A program made the translations under genes and the position numbers. From Verrucomicrobiota bacterium (lineage in GTDB: Bacteria; Verrucomicrobiota; Verrucomicrobiia; Verrucomicrobiales; Akkermansiaceae), in NCBI GenBank assembly GCA_026397725.1, contig JAPLUI010000312.1, positions 1-64,000 on the forward strand: a stretch of 64,000 bases of DNA, given 5' to 3'. Within the stretch, counting starts at the first letter, position 1. Every line of letters begins with the position of its first letter. Under the pieces are notes generated by a model that saw only the letters and a list, made by a program, of their open reading frames with translations, made no database searches and was not told the origin of the DNA. Positions 17,229 through 26,753 of this stretch are shown in pieces.

Positions 17229-20200
17229 TCAGCCGTCGAGGCTGAGGGCGGCTTTTTGGGCGGCGGTGCGGGCTTCCGGTTTGGGCTCGGCGGCTTTGGT
17301 GGAGTCGCCGTGGGTGAGCCGCATGCCGACGGGTTTGGAGATGCCGAATTCCTCCATGGTGACACCATACATGACATCGGCGCGGGCCATGGTGCGCTTG
17401 GAGTGGGTGACGATGATGAACTGGCTGCGGTCGATGAAGCGGTCCAGCACCTTGACGAAACGGCCGATGTTGGATTCATCGAGCGGGGCATCGAGTTCGT
17501 CGAGCACGCAGAACGGGCTGGGCTTGATCATATAGATCGAGAAGAGGAGGGCGACGGCGGTCATGGAGCGCTCGCCACCGGAGAGCAGGGTGATGGATTG
17601 GAGTTTCTTGCCGGGGGGCTTGGCGATGACGTCGATGCCGGATTCGAGGGGGTCGTTGTCGTCAAGGAGGAGGAGGTCGGCCTGGCCTTTTTCGCCGAAG
17701 AGTTCGCAGAACATGTCCTGGAAGTTGAGGCGGACCTGGGCGAAGGTTTCGGAAAACAGTCGCTGAGTTTCGACGTTGATGCGCTCGATGACTTCGAGCA
17801 GTTCGGTTTTGGATTTGACGAGGTCGTCGTGTTGGTTGCGGAGGAAGGTGTGGCGTTCCTCAAGCTCCTCGAATTCCTCAATGGCATCGAGGTTGACGGG
17901 GCCCATGGCATCAAGGCGGCGCTTGATGTCGGTGACGATGGATTCAACGAAGGCCCAGTCGGGCTCGCCGGTCATGGTGCCGGGGAGGTCGATGAGGTCA
18001 TCGCTGCGGGTGGCATCGACGACCATGGTGGGCATTTCATCGTCGAGGCATTCCTCGGAGTTCTCGCCGGTGATGATGGTTTGGCGTCCGCTGCGGGCTT
18101 GCAGGGTTTTTTGGGAGGTGATGCTGTTGAGGAGGGCGTGTGCGTCCGGCTTGAAAGTGGCGAGTTCGACCTGGTGGCGTTCCAGGATGGTGTTGGTTAG
18201 GTTCTCGAGGTGGAGGTCGAGCTTGGTGGCGGCGATTTCCTCGCGGCCCTTTTGTTCGGAGACGCGGGCGTGATCGCGGCGCAGGGTGGCGAGGGCGATT
18301 TCCGCGGTCTCGATGGTTTCCATGAGGGCGGTGCGCCCACCGGCGCGGGACTCGATTTCCTGCTGGAGGTCCTCGGTCTCGGCGCGGTGGGTGGCGCATT
18401 CCTCGGCGAGGCGGGCGTTTTCGGCGGCGGCGGCATCGATGCGTTGATCGAAGGAGGAGATTTCGGTTGCGCGGCGGATGGAGATTTCGCGGAGTTCCGA
18501 GAGGCGGGTCTCCATCGGTTGCTGTTGTTCATCTGCGGCTTGTTTGGCGCGGCGTTCGACGGCGAGGACGGTGCGGAGTTCGTTGAGGGTTTCCGCCAGG
18601 TCCTGGTTGCGGCGGGCGGCGGAGTCGGACTCGGATTGGAGGCGGCGGGTTTCGGTTTCGAGGGCTTCGAGGCGCTCGTGAGCGGCACTGAGTTCGGATT
18701 CCAGGTGCTGGCGGCTGGCGGCGGCGGCGAGTTCGCGGGTTTCGAGTTCGCCGCGTTCCCAGCGGACGTTTTCGAGTTTGGTGTCGAAGTTTTCGACTTC
18801 GCGGGTGGCGAGGCTGAGCTGGCCATGGAGGGTGGAGAGATCGACCTTTTGGCGCTGCAGTCGCTCGCGGGAGAGTTCGACTTCCTCGCGGAGGTCTTCG
18901 AGGCGGGCTTCCAGTTCGGTGACGCGGGCGCGGGCGGCGGTGTCGGCGCTGGTCAGGTCGGCGACTTCGAGGTGGAGGGCGCGGACTTCGTTGCCGCGCT
19001 CGAGGACGGAGGTACTGCCTTCCGCCGCCACGCCACCGGAGAGCATGCCGCTGCTGGCTAACAACTCGCCGGCGGGGGTGGCGAAGGTGATGCCGGGGTG
19101 GGCGGGGCGGAGGCGCAGGGCGGTGGCGAGATCGGGGACGATGAGGACGTTTTCGAGGAGGCGGCCGAGGATGGCGGCGATGCGCTGGTCGGACTTCACA
19201 CGGTCGAGTGCCCAGGCGATGGCACCGGCGGGGACGGCTTCCATTTGGGTGCCGGTGGCGGGCCCGATGAACGACTCGGGGAGGACGGCGGCGAGGCCGA
19301 GTTTTTTTTCGGTGAGGCATTGGATGATGGCCTCGGCGAGGTCCTGATCCTGGACGAGCACCGCCTGGAGGTTGGTGCCGAGGGCGGCTTCGATGGCGCG
19401 GGCGCAGGAGTTGTCGGCTTCGATGAAGGAGGCGAGGACACCGTGGATGGCCGGCTTGAAATGCTCGGGTTGGTCGAGGCCGGCGAGGACGGCTTGGGTG
19501 CCTTTTGCAAAGCCCTCGCCGCTTTCAACGAGTTGGAGGACGGCGTCGAGGCGGGCGGCGCGTTGAGTGAGGAATTTGTGGCTCTCGGTGGCGGCGGAGC
19601 GGGCGGCATCGAGGTCGCCACGGGTGTGTTGGTAGGCCCGCTCGGCGGCGTGGAAGGTTTCTTCGAGGGTGGCGAGTTGGGAACTGGTGGACTCGACCTC
19701 GCCGGCGATGCGGGCATGCTCGGCGCGGAATTCCTCGAGTTCGAGGCTGAGGCGTTGTGCTTCGTCGGCGAGTTGGCGGGCGCGTTCGCGGGTGCCCTCG
19801 AGCTGGGCGAGGGAGCTTTCGATTTTCGCCAGCATGGAGGCGATGAGGGTCTGGCAGCGGGTGGCTTCGCTGCGGTTTTCACGGAGGGCGGCTTCGAGGG
19901 CTTCGCGTTCGTCGCGGGTGGCACGGGTGCGGGTTTCCTGCTCGGCGAGGAGGATTTCCTGCCCGGCGATGCGGCGGACGAGTTGGTCGAGGGCCTCGGT
20001 GGCGGCGTTGACGGCACTTTCCTGCTGGGCGAGTTTTTCGCGGGTGGCGTGGATTTCCTCGTGGTTTTGGCGGATGCGGGATTCGAGTTCGGCCTTGCGT
20101 TCGTCGTTGAAGGCGATGCGCCCGGTGGCGGAGTTGAGGGCGTTGCGGTGTTCGTTGAGGCGCTGGCGGAGTTCGGCGAGTTCGCCCTCGAACACGCGGG

Positions 20201-21026
20201 CGGCGGCGCGGGCCTCGGCGACGGCTTCCTCCTTGGCGGGGAGTTGCATTTCCAACTCGGTATCGCGCACTTCCAGGCTGCGGATGGAGACGGTGAGTTC
20301 CGCACGCTCGGCGGTGAGTTCCACGAAGCGCTTGTGGCCCAGATGGGTGTCGAGGACCCGGACATCGGCGGCGAGCGCCTGATAGCGGCGGGCTTTGGCG
20401 ACCTGGCGGCGGAGGGAATTCATGCGGCGATCCTGCTCGGCGAGCACATCGGAGACGCGCAGGAGGTTGGCCTCGGTGTATTCGAGTTTGCGGAGGGCTT
20501 CCTTTTTCTCGCGCTTGAATTTGGTGATGCCGGCGGCTTCCTCGAAGACGGCGCGGCGCTCCTCGGGCTTGGAGGAGAGGATTTGGTCGATTTGGCCCTG
20601 GGCCATGATCGAGTAGGCGGTGCGGCCGATGCCGGTGTCCATGAACAGGTCGTTGATGTCCTTGAGGCGGCAGAGGGTGCCGTTGATGCGGTACTCCGAA
20701 CGGCCATCGCGAAACACCCGGCGGGTGACGGCCACTTCGTTGAAATCAACTTTCAAGGGGCCTTCGCAATCGGCCATGGTGAGGGTGACTTCCGCCATGC
20801 CGAGGGGCTTGCGTTTTTCCGTGCCGTTGAAAATGACGTCCGCCATTTCGCCACCGCGGAGGGCCTTGGCGGAAGTTTCGCCGAGCACCCAGCGGATGGC
20901 ATCGACGACGTTGGATTTGCCGCAACCATTGGGGCCGACGATGCCGGTGACGCCTTCCGCGAACTCAAACACCGTCTTGTCGGCGAACGACTTGAAGCCG
21001 AGGATTTCCAGAGTCTTTAGATACAT
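17229..21026 (-). CDS. smc: Chromosome segregation ATPase SMC
   Basis: 1265 residues from ATG 21026 (MYLKTLEILGFKSFADKT); the frame is open 57 codons further up but the family always starts here. The head has Walker A GPNGCGKSN and DAIRWVLGE. About 350 residues of coiled coil lead to a hinge (about 520-650, LDQPEHFKPAIHGVLASFIE to a GG-containing turn), then a second coil and the C-terminal head with signature LLSGGERSMTAVALLFSIY and Walker B PFCVLDELDAPLDE. SMC with ScpA/ScpB condenses and segregates chromosomes. It is somewhat longer than the usual 1150-1200 residues, with extra coiled coil and an acidic insert (EECLDDEMPTMV) before the C-terminal head. Confidence 0.97.
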   Translation of the reverse strand: MYLKTLEILGFKSFADKTVFEFAEGVTGIVGPNGCGKSNVVDAIRWVLGETSAKALRGGEMADVIFNGTEKRKPLGMAEVTLTMADCEGPLKVDFNEVAVTRRVFRDGRSEYRINGTLCRLKDINDLFMDTGIGRTAYSIMAQGQIDQILSSKPEERRAVFEEAAGITKFKREKKEALRKLEYTEANLLRVSDVLAEQDRRMNSLRRQVAKARRYQALAADVRVLDTHLGHKRFVELTAERAELTVSIRSLEVRDTELEMQLPAKEEAVAEARAAARVFEGELAELRQRLNEHRNALNSATGRIAFNDERKAELESRIRQNHEEIHATREKLAQQESAVNAATEALDQLVRRIAGQEILLAEQETRTRATRDEREALEAALRENRSEATRCQTLIASMLAKIESSLAQLEGTRERARQLADEAQRLSLELEEFRAEHARIAGEVESTSSQLATLEETFHAAERAYQHTRGDLDAARSAATESHKFLTQRAARLDAVLQLVESGEGFAKGTQAVLAGLDQPEHFKPAIHGVLASFIEADNSCARAIEAALGTNLQAVLVQDQDLAEAIIQCLTEKKLGLAAVLPESFIGPATGTQMEAVPAGAIAWALDRVKSDQRIAAILGRLLENVLIVPDLATALRLRPAHPGITFATPAGELLASSGMLSGGVAAEGSTSVLERGNEVRALHLEVADLTSADTAARARVTELEARLEDLREEVELSRERLQRQKVDLSTLHGQLSLATREVENFDTKLENVRWERGELETRELAAAASRQHLESELSAAHERLEALETETRRLQSESDSAARRNQDLAETLNELRTVLAVERRAKQAADEQQQPMETRLSELREISIRRATEISSFDQRIDAAAAENARLAEECATHRAETEDLQQEIESRAGGRTALMETIETAEIALATLRRDHARVSEQKGREEIAATKLDLHLENLTNTILERHQVELATFKPDAHALLNSITSQKTLQARSGRQTIITGENSEECLDDEMPTMVVDATRSDDLIDLPGTMTGEPDWAFVESIVTDIKRRLDAMGPVNLDAIEEFEELEERHTFLRNQHDDLVKSKTELLEVIERINVETQRLFSETFAQVRLNFQDMFCELFGEKGQADLLLLDDNDPLESGIDVIAKPPGKKLQSITLLSGGERSMTAVALLFSIYMIKPSPFCVLDELDAPLDESNIGRFVKVLDRFIDRSQFIIVTHSKRTMARADVMYGVTMEEFGISKPVGMRLTHGDSTKAAEPKPEARTAAQKAALSLDG

Positions 21027-21318
21027 GATGGCAGGAGGGGTTGGGAGTGAGGCCGGAGCGGGAATGGCCGTGCCGGAGACTAGGCCCAAAGTTTGGGCAT
21101 TGCAAGGCTGGAAGATGAAATCGACTAAATATAGTCTTTGAATTCGTAACTGCATACAACATATTGGGATTTCGGTTATTTCGGAAATGTGAAACAAGTT
21201 GCATTTTCGGGGGCTGCGGTGGGGATTTCCGGGAGCGTGCAGGGAGGCGTGGGATGGTCACGGCCAGCACTTGGAAAAAAGGAATCGACCTTTCGGCTGG
21301 GTGTTGCAGACTCCGGGC

Positions 21319-21750
21319 ATGCCAGATCGCGAGGATTTGAAGAACCTGTCGTTGCTTGGAAGGCCTGACAGCCGTCTGCCGGCCAGTCCGGCCGAGGCGC
21401 AGTTGGAGACATTTCGGAACCAGCGGGTGGGGCGGCGCTATTGGATCACCCTCAATTGCCCGGAGTTTTCCTCGCTGTGTCCGGTGACCGGGCAGCCGGA
21501 CAGTGCCCGCTTGGTGATCCGCTATGTGCCTGGCGAGTGCTGCGTGGAAACGAAGAGTTTGAAGTTTTACCTTGCCTCGTTCCGCAACCAACCGGCGTTC
21601 AACGAGGAAATAGTGAACCGCATTCTCGATGATCTGGTGCAGGCCTTGCAGCCGGTCGAAATGATCGTCCGCGGGGATTTCGCGTCGCGCGGTGGGATTC
21701 AATTGACCACCGAGGCGACCTTCCCGGATTCTCTCAGCGCCACGTCATGA
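21319..21750 (+). CDS. queF: preQ0 reductase QueF
   Basis: 143 residues, the unimodular type. It reduces 7-cyano-7-deazaguanine to preQ1 with NADPH, the last step before insertion into tRNA. Key features: CPEFSSLCPVTGQPD, where the second Cys is the nucleophile, then IRYVPGECCVETKSLKFYL with the QueF signature, and RGDFASRGGIQ. The start at ATG 21319 leaves the upstream 120 bases of open frame unused. The stop overlaps the queC ATG (ATGA). Confidence 0.95.
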   Translation: MPDREDLKNLSLLGRPDSRLPASPAEAQLETFRNQRVGRRYWITLNCPEFSSLCPVTGQPDSARLVIRYVPGECCVETKSLKFYLASFRNQPAFNEEIVNRILDDLVQALQPVEMIVRGDFASRGGIQLTTEATFPDSLSATS

Positions 21751-22436
21751 AAGTTTGCGTGTTGCTGAGCGGCGGGATGGATTCGGTGACGGTGTTTTAT
21801 GATGTGGTGCGCCGGCACGAGGTGGTGGCGGCGCTGTCGTTCGACTACGGGGCAAAGCATAACGCCAGGGAACTTGGCTTTGCCCGGACGCATGCGGAGC
21901 GGCATGGCGTGCGCCATCAGGTGGTGGCGCTGGATTTCATCAATGAGGTTTTCAAATCCGCTTTGCTGCGTTCCGGCGGTGAGATTCCGGACGGGCACTA
22001 TGCCGAGGAGACCATGCGACAGACCGTGGTGCCATTCCGCAACGGGATCATGCTGGCAATCGCCGCCGGATATGCGGAAAGCCTCGGGGCGGAGGGTGTG
22101 GTGATCGCCGCGCATGCCGGGGATCATGCGATCTATCCGGATTGCCGGGAGTCGTTCATGCAGGCGATGGCGGCGGCGATAAGCGAGGGGACTTATGCCA
22201 ACATCCGCTTGCTGCGGCCGTTCATTGCGGTGGACAAGGCGGGCATCGCCCGTCGTGGCGCGGAGCTGGGAATTGATTATGCGGAGACGTGGTCGTGCTA
22301 CAAAGGTGGGCGCATCCACTGCGGGGTTTGCGGGACCTGTGTGGAGCGGCGCGAGGCATTTGGGTTGGCAGGCTTGCCAGACCCGACGGCCTATGCGCAA
22401 ACTCCACCCCTGCCGCCGGTTCCGGCGAAGAGTTAA
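21747..22436 (+). CDS. queC: 7-cyano-7-deazaguanine synthase QueC
   Basis: 229 residues. ATP-dependent conversion of 7-carboxy-7-deazaguanine to preQ0. The PP-loop SGGMDSVT sits at the N-terminus, FDYGAKHNARE and VVPFRNGIML follow, and the zinc site is CYKGGRIHCGVCGTCVERR near the C-terminus. It starts inside the queF stop and is followed by queE after four bases, so the cluster is one tightly coupled operon. Confidence 0.95.
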   Translation: MKVCVLLSGGMDSVTVFYDVVRRHEVVAALSFDYGAKHNARELGFARTHAERHGVRHQVVALDFINEVFKSALLRSGGEIPDGHYAEETMRQTVVPFRNGIMLAIAAGYAESLGAEGVVIAAHAGDHAIYPDCRESFMQAMAAAISEGTYANIRLLRPFIAVDKAGIARRGAELGIDYAETWSCYKGGRIHCGVCGTCVERREAFGLAGLPDPTAYAQTPPLPPVPAKS

Positions 22437-22440
22437 AGTC

Positions 22441-23136
22441 ATGCTGATTTCCGAGATTTTCCATTCGATCCAAGGCGAAGGCGAGCTGACGGGCATGCCC
22501 TCGGTGTTCGTGCGGACGAGCGGCTGCAACCTCCGCTGCGCTTGGTGCGACACTCCCCACGCGTCATGGCTGCCGGAAGGGGAGGAAATGGACGTGGACA
22601 AGATTCTCCGGCGGGTCCGGTCCTTCCAATGCCAGCATGTGGTCCTAACCGGCGGTGAGCCGCTGCTGGCCAGGTATATTCATGAGTTGGCGCTCCGTCT
22701 CCAACGGCTGGGGATGCACGTCACCGTCGAGACTGCCGGCACCATTTGGCCCGCTGAGATCTGCTGCGATTTGGCGTCGATTAGTCCGAAGTTGGCCAAC
22801 TCGACGCCGCGGGTGGAGGAGGTTGGAGCGGCCTGGGTGGAACGGCACGAGAAATTCCGGCTGCGGTTGGATTGCCTCCGCGCGTGGCTGGATGACTATC
22901 CCTATCAACTGAAGTTCGTGGTTTCCGCGGAGTCGCAGCTCGGGGAGATTCAGCACTTGTTGAAAGCGCTGGGCCGCCAGGTGCCGGCCTCGAAAGTCCT
23001 GTTGATGCCGGAGGGGGTTGCCGCAGAGGTGCTGGCGGCGCGGCGGGACCTGGTGGTGGCGGCCTGCAAGCAACACGGCTATCGCTATTGTCACCGCCTG
23101 CAGCTCGGGCTCTTCGGCCACACCAGGGGAACCTGA
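22441..23136 (+). CDS. queE: 7-carboxy-7-deazaguanine synthase QueE
   Basis: 231 residues. Radical SAM enzyme that contracts the ring of 6-carboxytetrahydropterin. N-terminus EIFHSIQGEGELTGMPSVFV, then the cluster motif CNLRCAWCDTPHA (CX3CX2C), then VVLTGGEPLL and the SAM-binding strand VTVETAGTIW. Length and motifs fit the family. Third gene of the que operon. Confidence 0.95.
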   Translation: MLISEIFHSIQGEGELTGMPSVFVRTSGCNLRCAWCDTPHASWLPEGEEMDVDKILRRVRSFQCQHVVLTGGEPLLARYIHELALRLQRLGMHVTVETAGTIWPAEICCDLASISPKLANSTPRVEEVGAAWVERHEKFRLRLDCLRAWLDDYPYQLKFVVSAESQLGEIQHLLKALGRQVPASKVLLMPEGVAAEVLAARRDLVVAACKQHGYRYCHRLQLGLFGHTRGT

Positions 23137-23159
23137 CCTGACTATCAGAAAATCATGCC

Positions 23160-23615
23160 ATGCCCTATCGCATCTGCAAAGCCATTGAAATTGAAAACGG
23201 TCACCTGCTCACCAAGCATCCGGACCAGTGCCGTTTTCCCCACGGGCACACGCGCAAGGTGGAGTTTGTGCTGGAGGCGGAGGAACTCGATGAGAACCAG
23301 ATGGTGTGTGATTTCAAGATCATCAAGGATGCGGTCGGGGACTGGCTGGACGGCTTTGACCATGCCTTGTGCATGAATACGGCGGACCCGGCCTATCAGG
23401 ATTTCAAGGTCCGCTACGGCGAGCGGGTGATCGGCTTTGAAAACCAGGATCCGACCACCGAAGTCATGGCCCGGACGATTTTTGATCACTCATTGGAAGC
23501 GCTTGCCGCCTATGCCCAAGGCGGCGATACGGGTTATCGGTTGGCTGCCGGGGTGCGGCTCATCCGCGTCCGCGTGTGGGAGACGAGTTCGTCATGGGCT
23601 GAGTATGGGAGGTGA
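23160..23615 (+). CDS. queD: 6-carboxytetrahydropterin synthase QueD
   Basis: 151 residues. Converts dihydroneopterin triphosphate to 6-carboxytetrahydropterin, the first dedicated step of queuosine synthesis after GTP cyclohydrolase. The zinc His residues lie in ENGHLL and FPHGHTRKVE, the catalytic Cys just before (DQCRFPHGH), followed by VCDFKIIKDAVGDWLDGFDHALCMN and the C-terminal VRVWETSSSWAEY, where the Glu contacts the pterin. Its stop overlaps the GTG option of the next gene, but the two functions seem unrelated. Confidence 0.93.
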   Translation: MPYRICKAIEIENGHLLTKHPDQCRFPHGHTRKVEFVLEAEELDENQMVCDFKIIKDAVGDWLDGFDHALCMNTADPAYQDFKVRYGERVIGFENQDPTTEVMARTIFDHSLEALAAYAQGGDTGYRLAAGVRLIRVRVWETSSSWAEYGR

Positions 23616-23617
23616 AT

Positions 23618-26600
23618 ATGATGAAACCAAATAACAAGTCACAGTGGGTGGGGAACCGTGGGAGCATCCTGCGGTTGGGTTGCGGCATGGCGCTGATGGT
23701 GAGCGTGTTAGGGAGTGTGCGTGCTGCCAGGGGCGCTGACACTGCGGGGCAGGTTCGGTTTGACTTCGAGTCCGGGGACCTCCAGGGGTGGCAAGTGGTC
23801 GAGGGCAGGTTTGTCCGCGTGGTGACCGATCGCCCGGAGTATCACAACAAAGGCGCGTATGCATCGCGGCAGGGCCGGTTTCACCTCTCCACGGTTGAAG
23901 GTGTCAACGACTCCTCTGCGGATCCGCAGCGGGGCGTGCTCGAGTCGCCGGTATTCCGCTTGGATGGCCCCGAACTGTCCTTTCTCATCGGCGGCGGATC
24001 GCACGCGGACACCTATGTCGCCCTCTGCACGCTCGACGGCAAGGAGCAGGCGCAGGCCCGCGGCAAGCTCAGCGAGGTGATGACCCGCGAGCAATGGAAC
24101 CTACCGCAGCTCGTGGGCCAGAACGTTTTCTTGCGGGTTTTCGACGGCAACGATGGCGGCTGGGGGCACGTGACGCTGGATGACGTCGTCGCCACCGGAC
24201 GCCTTGACCCTGCTGCCACCGCCGCGCACTTCGCCAAGCGCAAACGGGTGCTGTCAGCACGTTCGGGCGACAGTTCGCCCTCGCTCGACATGGTGCGGCT
24301 CGCCGTGGAGGATCTGAGCGCGACCTTCGGCGATCGATACCCCGGCGGCACGGCATTTTTGCAGGAACTCGATGAGCTGCAAAAATCATCCGACAGCGAA
24401 ACGGCGGACCAGGCCGAGATGGCCGTGAAACTTGCGGATCTCCAGCAGCGGGCGTTGTTAGCCAATCCGTTGGTGAGCGGCCGGGAGATCGTGTTCGTGG
24501 CGCGGCCCCAGTATGCGGCCATCTATCATGCCATCGACACCTTGTTCCAGGTGGGCGAGGCCACCGAAGGCAAGTTCGCGCCTGGCGGCGCCCTCAAGGT
24601 GTTGAACGCCGCCACCGGTGAGACTCGCACTCTCATCGAAACCCCGCAGGGCACCGTGCGCAGCCCCTGCGTCCATTTCGACGGCGGGAAAATCCTGTTC
24701 GCCATGCGCCGCACGGCCAAGGAGAACCTGCACATTTTTGAGATCAACGCCGACGGCACCGGCCTGAAGCAACTCACCTGCGCGCCGGGCGTGAGTGATT
24801 TCGATCCGCTCTACCTGCCAGACGGCGGCATCGTGTTTTCTTCCACGCGTGAGCCGAAGTTCAACATGTGCAGCCAGGACATCGGGGCCAATCTTTTCCG
24901 CATGGAAGCCGACGGCGCGAACATCCTCCAAATCACCAAGAGCACGCTGTTTGAAAACCAGGCCGGCCTGATGCCCGACGGGCGCATCGTTTACAAACGC
25001 TGGGAATACGTGGACCGGAATTTCGGCGACGCCCACGGGTTCTGGACGGTCTATCCGGATGGCACCCAGCAAGCGGTCCTGTGGGGCAACAACAAGGCGG
25101 ACCCTGCGGCCGTGTATTACCCGCGCGTCATGGCGCAAACCGGGCAATTGCTCTGCATCCTCAGCACCCATCACCAGAACATGTGGGGGGCGCTGGCAAT
25201 CATCGATCCGAGCATCGACACCGACCGCAATGCCGCCATCCTCCGCACCTGGCCGGCGAACGTCCGCGCCTCCCTCCGGGACACCGACAACTTCGACTGC
25301 GATCGGCTGGGTGGCGTGAACCCCAAATATGAAGATCCGTGGCCGCTCAGCAGCAAGTATTTCCTTTGCTCGCGCAGCGATCCGCAGCAGCGCATGGGCA
25401 TCTATCTGCTCGACGTTTTCGGCAACGAGTTGCTGGTTCACGGCGAGGCTCCCGGCTGCTTCAGCGCCATGCCGCTGGCCGCCACGCCCCGCCCGCCGGT
25501 CACACCCGAGCGGCGCGACTTCAACAACAGCACCGGCCTGCTGTACGTGACCGACGTCTATCAAGGCACCCACATGCAGGGCGTCAAGCGCGGGTCGGTG
25601 AAGAAATTGCGCATCGTCGAGTCGCCCGAAAAGCGTGCATGGACCGACGGCAAGTGGTTTGGCCAGGGCTTCCAAGCGCCGGGCATGAACTGGCATGATT
25701 TCACCGCCAAGCGCATCCTTGGCAGCGTGCCGGTGGAGGCCGACGGCAGCGCGTATTTCGCGGTGCCGGCGGACACGTTCATCTTCTTCCAACTGCTCGA
25801 TGCGGACGACATGATGATCCAGTCGATGCGCAGCGGCACGGTGGTGCAGTCCGGGGAACGGACCGGCTGTGTCGGTTGCCATGACAGCCGGATGGCAGCG
25901 CCGCCGCCGTCGCTGGCCGTGCCCCTGGCCTTGCGCCGCGAGCCCAGCACGATCGAGCCGTGGTATGGGCCCGCCCGCTCGTTCAGCTTCATGGCCGAGG
26001 TGCAACCGGTGCTTAACAAGCATTGCGTGGAGTGCCATGACTTCGACAAACCCGCCGGCCGGAAACTCATCCTCGCGGGTGACCGCGATCCCTTCTTCAA
26101 CGCCGCCTACACCGAGTTATGGCGGAAGAAAACGATCCAGGTCGTCGGTGCCGGGCCGGCGGGAATTCTGCAGCCGTATTCGTGGGGCTCGCATCCCAGT
26201 CTGCTCGTGAAGGTCCTCCGCGAGGGCCATGCGACTGGTGGCCAAGGCCCGGACCTCGACCACCTCAAACTGGACCAGGAGAGCTTCGACCGAATCGTCA
26301 CCTGGATCGACATCAACGCGCCGTATTATCCGACCTACGACAGTGCTTACCCCGACAACCCCGCCGGTCGCTCGCCGCTGCCAGGCAGCCAGCTTGCACG
26401 CCTCAGCGCCCTGACGGGCGAGAATTGCGCGCAGGACAACTTCGCCTCCAGCACCGGGCCGTGGCTGAGTTTCGACCGGCCGGACCATTCCCCGGCCTTG
26501 GCGAAACTTGACAAGAATTCTCCGCAGTACAAGGAGGCGCTCGCGATCATCCAAACCGGCAAGGATGCGCTCAGCCAGCGCCCGCGCGGCGACACGCTTG

Positions 26601-26734
26601 AGTTCACGCCCTGCGACAAGGACCGCCAGCGCGAAGACTTCTACCGCCAGCGGCAGCAAGTGGAATCCTCCAACCGCGAGGCGATCCGCGTGGGCAAGAA
26701 GTTCCGCGAGGCGTTCCGTGAGGCAGCGAAATGA
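23618..26734 (+). CDS. HzsA-like PD40/di-haem secreted protein 1
   Basis: About 1038 residues. ATG 23618 (or 23621) is preferred to the overlapping GTG 23612 because GGGAGG stands 5-8 bases upstream. A signal peptide (MALMVSVLGSVRA) is followed by a carbohydrate-binding-like beta domain (about 45-195), a helical linker (DLSATFGDRYPGG), a TolB/PD40-type propeller (about 290-480, e.g. FDPLYLPDGGIVFSST), the middle region (VPVEADGSAYFAVPA), and two haem-attachment motifs, CVGCH near residue 750 and CVECH near 802. The family is annotated as HzsA-related because of similarity to the alpha subunit of anammox hydrazine synthase; no HzsB/HzsC genes are near, so hydrazine chemistry is not implied. 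Two paralogues lie at 51351-55340 and 56375-58588. It follows queD directly. Confidence 0.8.
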   Translation: MMKPNNKSQWVGNRGSILRLGCGMALMVSVLGSVRAARGADTAGQVRFDFESGDLQGWQVVEGRFVRVVTDRPEYHNKGAYASRQGRFHLSTVEGVNDSSADPQRGVLESPVFRLDGPELSFLIGGGSHADTYVALCTLDGKEQAQARGKLSEVMTREQWNLPQLVGQNVFLRVFDGNDGGWGHVTLDDVVATGRLDPAATAAHFAKRKRVLSARSGDSSPSLDMVRLAVEDLSATFGDRYPGGTAFLQELDELQKSSDSETADQAEMAVKLADLQQRALLANPLVSGREIVFVARPQYAAIYHAIDTLFQVGEATEGKFAPGGALKVLNAATGETRTLIETPQGTVRSPCVHFDGGKILFAMRRTAKENLHIFEINADGTGLKQLTCAPGVSDFDPLYLPDGGIVFSSTREPKFNMCSQDIGANLFRMEADGANILQITKSTLFENQAGLMPDGRIVYKRWEYVDRNFGDAHGFWTVYPDGTQQAVLWGNNKADPAAVYYPRVMAQTGQLLCILSTHHQNMWGALAIIDPSIDTDRNAAILRTWPANVRASLRDTDNFDCDRLGGVNPKYEDPWPLSSKYFLCSRSDPQQRMGIYLLDVFGNELLVHGEAPGCFSAMPLAATPRPPVTPERRDFNNSTGLLYVTDVYQGTHMQGVKRGSVKKLRIVESPEKRAWTDGKWFGQGFQAPGMNWHDFTAKRILGSVPVEADGSAYFAVPADTFIFFQLLDADDMMIQSMRSGTVVQSGERTGCVGCHDSRMAAPPPSLAVPLALRREPSTIEPWYGPARSFSFMAEVQPVLNKHCVECHDFDKPAGRKLILAGDRDPFFNAAYTELWRKKTIQVVGAGPAGILQPYSWGSHPSLLVKVLREGHATGGQGPDLDHLKLDQESFDRIVTWIDINAPYYPTYDSAYPDNPAGRSPLPGSQLARLSALTGENCAQDNFASSTGPWLSFDRPDHSPALAKLDKNSPQYKEALAIIQTGKDALSQRPRGDTLEFTPCDKDRQREDFYRQRQQVESSNREAIRVGKKFREAFREAAK

Positions 26735-26753
26735 CGACTGCCGAAGCTGTGCC

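Noticed and set aside
18197..21020. Very long open frames opposite smc on the plus strand and in other frames
   Set aside because: They are shadows of a GC-rich, Glu/Arg/Ala-rich coiled-coil gene; their translations are low-complexity and smc itself is unmistakable.
23618..26734. True hydrazine synthase
   Set aside because: Only the HzsA-like alpha part is present; no HzsB/HzsC or other anammox genes, and the family is widespread in non-anammox bacteria.
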